From the NCBI GenBank assembly GCA_045837725.1, contig JBEWZL010000267.1:62001-126000 (forward strand): a DNA stretch of 64,000 nt, given 5' to 3'. Shown here piece by piece: positions 57,289 to 64,000 of the stretch. The notes below the pieces were generated by a model. It had not been told where the DNA came from, searched no databases, and worked only from the letters and a program-made list of their open reading frames with translations. Every line of letters begins with the position of its first letter. The first letter of the stretch is position 1. Source of the stretch: Vermamoeba vermiformis (lineage: Eukaryota; Tubulinea; Echinamoebida). Both the position numbers and the translations under genes were made by a program.

Positions 57289-58933
57289 TTAATTGTTCGT
57301 CTTGAGCCACGGTTTAACAAATAAGGAAGGTCTATCTCCATGCAGCCGACAATTAATTGAGAACGACGCAAGCAGATCGAACAATGCTCGCAGATCACCA
57401 ATTTTGAGCATATTGAATGCGCCACCAGAAGGGGATGCTACTTCACGAATGATGAACTTGTCAGGTTTGGTATGACTTTGCGAGCCATTCAAAACTGCAT
57501 CAATAAATTGTAGCGGAATTTCAGCTCGATAAATGGAGACTTGGTAACCTGTCACGCGGATCGCAGTGGAGAAAAACATTTTGCCTTCCCTTACTGTACG
57601 TAATATTATTACTGTGCAAAGTGTATCGTTTATGCTCTACTTACTGTCTTTAGGGTAGATTAGGTGAGTTGGCTCTTCACGCTCCGAGGCGAGAGATTCG
57701 AAGTTCAACGAGATCTGATAATTGTACACGGCTTGAACCACCATCTCTGCAATTAATTGTCCGTCGACACCGTGAGCTCTCTTTGCTATTTTGTCTTCAA
57801 TAACAAAGGCCACCAAGTGATTCATTGGTGCGATGAGCCACGATTGATCGCTAATTCTCCGCATGTATGACTGAGATGTAATTGCATGGTCGTATATTGC
57901 TGTTAGTGGTGCGTATCCACCATTTTGGTTGCTTAATATCACCGCGACTGGGAGCTTAGGCCTGTAAGTTATTAGTTAAGTTGTATCGTGCAGGAACGCA
58001 ATGTCCATACCGAGACCTAAGCCAGCCCGAATCCATTCCTGTGAGGTGTAGAAGGACACCTGCAACGCGATCAACTTCTGCATCAAGGTCGGCCTCGAGA
58101 AGGGAATCCTGTAGAACGGCAAAAAATCGATGCAAAGAATCGTCAACATAGTCTTTTTTCTTGTGTTTCTGCAGTATCATTTGCACCTTCTTTGTCCACT
58201 CATTTGGAGTTTCGCAATTGCTAGCAAGGCAACGTTAGTCTAATTCAAGTGAACTCACTTACAGTTCGTCAAAGAGTGTGTCTTTCAATCGTATTGCGGG
58301 CAAAGCAATGCGTTCAATATCTTTCTCGGCATTGGGAGGTACTGTATATATTTAATAAATATACTTGGTTCTATTTTCACCTTACTTTGCAGATTTGGAA
58401 TGAATGTGTACGTGCGATCGTCCAAAATGGCTGATTGTGATGCTTGCGTAATTTTCCAGTCACTGCATGCGTTAGGAAAAAGGTCAGGAGGCGTCATACT
58501 CAGACTTTGTTGCTTCGTCATGTCAACACGAGGCAAGATCGAATCTTGATCGTTCCCGTCTTGATTGACCGCATCTGTTTGTGACTAAACTTTTTCAGAT
58601 TGCTAGTAAATTAGCGTTCATTACCATAATTTTAATTCGACCGCTGGCTACCAAAGTATCGAAGATGACACGGGCGGGCGAATTGGCAGGGGCCTGCAAA
58701 TTAAGTTAATTAATTTAAAAAAAAATAATAAATTATCAAAAATTACTTACATTAGCAAACTTCTCCAAAACTGTTTGCGTAACATTTTCTGCCTCTTCGA
58801 AGGCATAGTCATGAGCGGTATCAACTTTGTTTCGTTTTTGAAACAAGCTGGATGTGGCACGGCCAATTATTGTTTGGCGCTTGCAACCCAGACCCAAAGT
58901 TCTCTTTGTAATAACATTAAATAAACGAAGCAT
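57289..58933 (-). CDS. unidentified protein, mitochondrial-type N terminus
   Basis: About seven exons; the start ATG at 58933 gives MLRLFNVITKRTLGLGCKR, an Arg/Lys-rich amphipathic leader like a mitochondrial presequence. The body has mixed alpha/beta content with segments such as LHRFFAVLQDSLLEADLD, DSGWLRSRPKLPVAVILSN and VIEDKIAKRAHGVDGQLIAE, and ends KPWLKTNN. No known family was recognised; no Walker, kinase or nuclease signature is clear. Its stop abuts a duplicated PSMD9 fragment and its start is about 225 bp from the intact PSMD9 stop. Confidence 0.55.
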
Positions 58934-59158
58934 GTAATGATAATAAACAAATTTCTTGGTGTTTACGAAACGTTTGAGGCTGGAAGACAAAATTTTTGCG
59001 CATCGAGACTCTCTTTGCTAACGACCAAACCCAAGCACACATTAAGTTATAATAGTAGTACCATAGAAAGTTTATTATTTACATGCATCTTTTTTAGTTT
59101 GTTCATCAACTCTTCTTTGTACAAACGCTTCGTGTGGTTGAAAACCGGATGTAGGCCT

Positions 59159-59992
59159 TTAGCTACGTGGTACGATACGACATCTTATTACAAAGGTTAG
59201 GACGTTGGTTTAAAATAATGAATACTATGCTAACGTACCCTAATAATCCTACACCGTGCCACTTCTTTGGTGTCAGCTTCAAGTGAAGTACATCCGCTTT
59301 GCGACGCACGTAAACATCGATGGTTTTGTTCTCGTTCTTTGTTACCAAATCTTTGATAAGCAGTAAATGGTTATTGTTAGTGTTGTCTACTCCTCCGAAA
59401 TCGAGTATCAAGTCGCCAACTTGCAATTTGGCCTGCAGAAAATTAGATCAGATCCACCGTTGAACATTAAAAAAATTAAAGGAGTCCTTACCTCGTACGC
59501 TGGCGACATTGGTGCAATTTCAGTAACAGAGGCAAAGTGTTCTTTTGTTTTAATATTATCGGGTACTGGCAGTATTTCTTCGTCCTGGTGGGTTGTATCC
59601 GCTTTGGATTGCGATCCGCTTTGAGATTGAGTAGCAGCTGGTGGCGGGTTTTGCTTTAATTGTGAGTGATATTCGATAAGGCCTTCCTCAATTTGCTTCA
59701 TTAATTCTTTGTAATCATTCTGTTTCCCTGATCCGTAATAATTAGTCAAATTTCTTTAAATTAAAATTAATTATGAAATTTAATCTAATCGATCATATAA
59801 CGTACTTATCAATAAATTACGCGATTCTCGGACCGCTAATATTTTTTCCACGTCACTGATCGGAAATCCGTCTTTGTCAACTAAGCCCCCGTGAAGACCT
59901 GGGTTTCCAGGGGTATTTAAATAGTTTGTAAGTGCTTCTATTTCAGACTCGAGGTCGTCTTTTTGCTTAATTAACTTTTGTAAGTCTGCCAT
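59159..59992 (-). CDS. PSMD9: PSMD9 / Nas2 proteasome assembly chaperone
   Basis: Four exons (59806-59992, 59492-59727, 59239-59432, 59159-59183) total 642 nt, 213 aa. The N-terminal coiled-coil domain (KLIKQKDDLESEIEALTNYL ... GLVDKDGFPISDV) is the Nas2 helical hairpin; a disordered linker then leads to a PDZ domain with AKLQVGDLILDFGGV and the conserved end WHGVGLLG-CRIVPRS. In yeast and mammals this protein escorts the Rpt5-Rpt4 pair during 19S base assembly. The last exon is only 25 nt and was found by matching the conserved tail. A partial copy lies about 2 kb downstream at 57060-57280. Confidence 0.93.
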
Positions 59993-60085
59993 AGTGTTGA
60001 TCAATAGAAAGTTCGAAACTGAAACCAGAAAACAAATTGGCGGCATTTTTCGTAATTTTTTGCATCATGGTAACATAGAACAACC

Positions 60086-63000
60086 ATGATTTCCTTAGAA
60101 GACGCAATTGCAGGTATTGAGAACTTCGATACTGTAATTTCTAAATCCGCTTAAAGGATCGCGTTATTTTTCAACCAGTAATAATACAAATAACAGGACG
60201 AATTTATTAACGTTATTTTAGGGATTGCAAATAATTTTGGCGGAACACTGCAACAAACTGACCTCATCCTGAGATTGCAGATGTCTCCTTTTAAGTTTAA
60301 CGAAGCTGCTACGCAAATAATTACTACAGAAAAATTAGACGGTATTGCGCTGGCATTAATGAGCGAAAAGGAGCTTGATCAATGCGGATTCAAAGGCGGT
60401 CATTTCATCAAATTACGTAAACTACGAAAGGCTTTACGCGGGAAATTATTATCATTGATAGGTTGGTTTTACTTATATAATTTTAACGTTACTAATTATA
60501 TATAATTCGAAGTTCCCGATCTGCCGGATCAATTTGAACACAAATCTGCGGAGGAGGTCGCTTTGTGGTCTAAAAGCGATTCTGTATTGAATTTTGACGA
60601 AGAAGAAGCGAGCATATTCACGAGAGAACAATATGATGGCTACGCATTGCTCGGTTTTGAAAGCATTGACGACACTTGTCGGTGTGGCGGCTGGAAAAGA
60701 GCATCTGTTGTGAAACTGTGGTACCGTTTGAAAGGACCTGTACTTATAGAGGACGATACGAAAGATAATAATCACGATCTTGAGCTGCCTAAAAACAAAA
60801 AGCGAAAACGTTCCATAAGCAGCGACGGTAGCTCACGTAATGCAAAAAAAGGTAATTAAGGGACAACGGTGATTAAAATATTTTTTGCTAACATTCAATG
60901 CGGAAAATTGGTCGAATTTCGACAAAAAACATTCGTTCCTTGCGAGCCCAATTGTATTGTTCTCAAGCTTTTGTTTCATAGCACGATTAACGAAGAACAC
61001 AATCAACGAAGAAATACAGCAAGTCATAGCTGTACGTACCTAATTATATGCTGTTGAGGCACAGTGCTGATCGTTATTTTTGAAGGCAAATCGTGAACTT
61101 CGGAAGACGAACACGGAACTGAGGACAAAATTGGAAGAACAGCTGCAAGTATACCGTGCACCTTCTGGTACAACGTTGAATGAGGAAAGTGATTTTGCCC
61201 AAGCTATTAGAGCATTTGATCATGTATGTTTTTTCTAGCATCATGCAATTAGTTTGTTAATCATTAGCAGGAAATTGCCACTCCAAAATTAGACAGCTAT
61301 GTCCAGCGGAACTTGCCTTGGACACCACGCAAATCATTTGGTGAGGATATCGTCGCAAAGATCTTTCATCAAATTCGACCAATACTTTCTGGCAAACAAG
61401 ACATGGATGTTCGTCAAGTACCTTTATTTACAGTAACTGGTGCAAGTGGATTAGGCAAGACACGTTTGGGTGTTGAATTGCTGGGTTTGTTGGAGCAGCA
61501 TGCTAACAAGCAACAAGAAGAGGAATTGGCTGCTTTATTTGGAACAAACTCTCGCTTAATCTTTTTAAATTTTGCTAATGGTGATCTTATTGGTGTGAAG
61601 AAGGGACTAACAAAGAAAGAATTGTATGGGCAGTTGGCTTTTAGAATTATTTATCCACATGCACCTTTTGAAGACCATGAATTTAAAAACATTGCAATAC
61701 CACAGTCTATCTTCATTCAGTTGATCAACAAGCTGCGAAAAGACCCAAAACAGAAGTTTTTTTTGCATATTCAAGTAGATGAGTTTCAAAAAGGATTTAC
61801 AGATGAAGATTTCAAAACAATTGCAAGGGGTGGCAAAAATGTTTTGTTCCGTACTTACCTATCAATGCTACTAAAAATTGCAAAGGCATTGCAAACTTTC
61901 AACATATTCACCATTATATCATGCACAGGCGTATTAAACACTGAATATCGAGGTGAGTCAACACATGTAAATATTAATACTTTAATTGACAAAGCTTGTA
62001 GGTCTCTTCCCTGCTACTGATTATAACATAGTTAACCTACCACTGCTCTTGCTACCTGAGAAAGCTGCTTTGGATCTTGTTGAACAAGCAGTGGGCAGAG
62101 AAAAAACTGCCATTCCATTTGTCAAAACTCTTGCTAAGGCAATGGTAAATTTATCAAAGTAATGCAAATATCAAACATTAACATGTAATCATCACTAGGG
62201 TGGGTTGCCCAAAGCTTTGAACGCACTTGTAGCACAACTCAAAAGATGGTCAGGAACTGAAATAGCATCACCTATCAATCAAATATGGTCTAAGACATGT
62301 GAGGAATTAGCCAAGAGTTACCGTTTTCCAAACAACTTAGATTTGCTTGGTCGACTAACATCAATGGCTCTATTGGACAAAGAATTGATAGCTGATCAAA
62401 AAATTGGAGATCATACTATCATTGAATTAGAAGAAGAAGGTAACTCTGTTTTTTAATTGTGTTGACATACTAATCTTTGACCAATTAGGCTATTTTTTTA
62501 TTCGAGAAAAAACTATTGAAAAAAAGTGCAAGATATCAATCCCTTATGTCCTGCTGTCTCTTTGGAAAGGAAGTAACAACTCATTTGACTTTGGAGATGT
62601 ATTTTCAAGAAAGCAGTTTCCACCACTTTTGGACAGCAGTGATTTTAGAGAAATTTGCACTTTATTTTCAAGCCTGGAAATACTACGAAGAGAGCAAGCT
62701 GGGCAATGCACTCACTTTTAAAGTACTGCACCATGGACAATGTCATACAAATGTTGAAAGAGTAACGTAAGAGTTCAGTTAATATGCAATTAAATGTGAT
62801 ACTAATTCACTGCAGAGTATTGCCAACTGAAACAAACTTTGGTGTGGTCTTTTCAAAGCTTGATAATATAACTGATGAAAACTTAAGCAGTGGAGAGCTT
62901 CCCCTTCTTAATGGTTCCATTAACCTCAAAGAACCCCCAGTTGCAGTTTGGTTTGGCCGAAATTGTGTTGGTTTAGATGCTATGTTACTATACAAGTCAG

Positions 63001-63284
63001 AAACACCTACTGCAATTTTATTAGAAGCAAAGCACACAATTCCAGGGCAACAAGCAAATGCAAAAGTGGAAAAGACTGAAATAGACAAAGAACGAGACGA
63101 CTTTGCCAAGCGAAGAGAGCAATTTGCAAAACATGGTAAAACAGCATACACAGCTTTTATTACAAACAAAGAGGTTGCTCTTCGAGCAGAACGGAAAAAA
63201 TATTTTGACATTTTTGTGGATCCTGAGAATTTCAGCATTTATTTTGGGCCAGCTTTTTCATTTTTGGTAGATGGTGGCCTATAA
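60086..63284 (+). CDS. Crinkler/RHS-type protein: SAM-like header, coiled coil, NTPase, PD-(D/E)XK
   Basis: Exon 1 (60086 on, MISLEDAIAG) splices to a SAM-like helical bundle (LDGIALALMSEKELDQCGF ... HFIKLRKLRKAL), then a second similar bundle (REQYDGYALLGFESIDD), then a basic NLS-like patch (KNKKRKRSIS). A coiled coil follows near 61020-61180 (NRELRKTNTELRTKLEEQL). The NTPase has Walker A TGASGLGKTRLG (61440) and Walker B FFLHIQVDEFQ (61760), with ISCTGVL as sensor. The last exons carry FHHFWTAVILEKFALYF and then a nuclease core: VGLDAMLLY ... AILLEAKHT, the Asp and Glu-x-Lys of PD-(D/E)XK enzymes. The stop is at 63284. Header-NTPase-nuclease is the classic Crinkler/RHS order, but the header is SAM-like, not ubiquitin-like. 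The joins at 60850-61010 and 62440-62800 are the least certain. Confidence 0.7.
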
Positions 63285-63378
63285 TTACAAGTGGTTGTGT
63301 TTTAATAAAGAATAGATTAAGTTCATTGTACTTACAAAGGATTAAAGCCACCAATTACATAATGTACTACATTTATTG

Positions 63379-64000
63379 TTACAAATCAATCTTATTTGTT
63401 GTATAAGGAGCTGCACATGTAATATACAACACAGCTATGAGGCCACTTAAAAGATACAATGTATCAGACTTGTTAAGTTTGAGCACTGACCAGCTCCATG
63501 CCCAAGTTGAGAAAAGTTTACAACAAGCTGATATAAACATTGCATAAATTGCTATGAATATATGTTGCATAAGATTGTATGACAAAGAATGCCAAAAATG
63601 ACCAGATCTGACAGCATCCACTGTCAATTTCCAATCAATAATAGATACAACCAAACAAAACGTAATGAATAGCATTTGGTTCCTATTAGGATGCCTTTCT
63701 GTTACTAATCCAATCATAAATGCACCATAAATCAAACATCCAAGTTCTAGAAAGCCATGAAATCCCACTTCAATCATCCATTTGTAAAATATCAGTGCAA
63801 GCACTGAGACTATACTAACTCCAATATAATAATACCTCATTGCTCGTATTCGTCCAAGTCCATGCTGCATTTGCACATAATAAAGTACGGATGTTAGTGA
63901 CCAGACCATTACGGCAATGCACATGATTGCTGTGCATATCAAATTGATGTAGTATTTCGAGTAAGGTGATGCATTTGTCCATATGTCCTTAATTATACAC
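63379..64000 (-). CDS. multi-pass membrane protein, 5' part missing
   Basis: Open minus frame from the right edge to the stop at 63379. It has about six hydrophobic helices (ICTAIMCIAVMVWSLTSVLY; YYIGVSIVSVLALIFY; ELGCLIYGAFMIGLV; MLFITFCLVVSIIDW; IFIAIYAMFISACC; LLSGLIAVLYITCAAPY) separated by short loops. No family signature was recognised. It is uninterrupted by introns over 620 bp, unusual here, and converges on the NTPase-nuclease gene with about 95 bp between stops. Confidence 0.6.
   Translation of the reverse strand, partial: CIIKDIWTNASPYSKYYINLICTAIMCIAVMVWSLTSVLYYVQMQHGLGRIRAMRYYYIGVSIVSVLALIFYKWMIEVGFHGFLELGCLIYGAFMIGLVTERHPNRNQMLFITFCLVVSIIDWKLTVDAVRSGHFWHSLSYNLMQHIFIAIYAMFISACCKLFSTWAWSWSVLKLNKSDTLYLLSGLIAVLYITCAAPYTTNKIDL

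Noticed and set aside
56729-57310. Minus frame of 193 codons spanning the PSMD9 fragment
   Set aside because: It reads the fragment in the wrong frame and runs through AT-rich non-coding sequence; the PSMD9 frame and intron explain the region better.
1-64000. CRISPR arrays, bacterial operons, origins, riboswitches
   Set aside because: No regular short repeats with spacers and no prokaryotic gene organisation; dense spliceosomal introns show eukaryotic nuclear DNA.
1-64000. tRNA or rRNA genes
   Set aside because: No convincing B-box or cloverleaf was seen by eye; a covariance-model scan could still find one.

Overview
This is nuclear DNA of an intron-dense, AT-rich unicellular eukaryote. Almost every gene is cut by short spliceosomal introns (about 45-110 nt, GTAAG/GTACG donors), and intergenic gaps are a few hundred bases. 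The gene mix suggests an amoebozoan or another free-living protist: TK/TKL receptor kinases with a 'VGPIRWMAPES' segment, a GBD/FH3-type RasGEF with LRRs, an XMAP215 protein, a THH1/TOM1-like 7TM protein, a DIRS-order retrotransposon and Crinkler/RHS-type NTPase-nuclease-kinase genes. The species cannot be fixed from sequence alone.

Layout. 1-1471 (-): an F-box protein cut by the left edge. 1790-5704 and 8309-17163 (-): two tandem paralogous single-pass receptor kinases with matching 14-exon structures. Between them on the + strand lie a small gene (6082-6786) and a Crinkler/RHS-type NTPase (6985-8276). Intron 1 of the upstream receptor (12144-17111) is swollen by a complete tyrosine-recombinase retrotransposon (about 12181-17079) with split direct repeats A1...B1-A2-B2 and gag, RT-RNase H and YR genes. 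17943-19608 (-): a second Crinkler/RHS-like NTPase with a C-terminal nuclear localisation signal. 20008-27077 (-): a large Cys-rich ectodomain protein ending in 7-8 membrane segments. 27505-28424 (-): short exons of a secreted protein. 28860-35884 (-): LRRs, GBD/FH3, ubiquitin-like domains and RasGEF, probably one gene. 36426-43187 (+): a divergent kinase, RBM42, and a SAM-like/kinase gene. 43316-47526 (-): a coiled-coil protein and a header/REase/kinase effector-like gene. 47657-60000 (-): housekeeping genes CKAP5/XMAP215, VPS26C and PSMD9, plus an unidentified protein and a duplicated PSMD9 fragment. 60086-63284 (+): SAM-like/coiled coil/NTPase/REase, the most complete Crinkler/RHS architecture here. 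63379-64000 (-): a multi-pass membrane protein cut by the right edge.

Two themes stand out. Up to six genes carry parts of the Crinkler/RHS toolkit (NTPase, PD-(D/E)XK nuclease, protein kinase, SAM-like or other N-terminal headers), interleaved with housekeeping genes. There is also recent genome turnover: an apparently young retrotransposon within an intron, a tandem receptor duplication with patchy identity, and a partial PSMD9 duplication. Exon boundaries below were read by eye from splice consensus and frame continuity; start codons and very small exons are the least certain parts.
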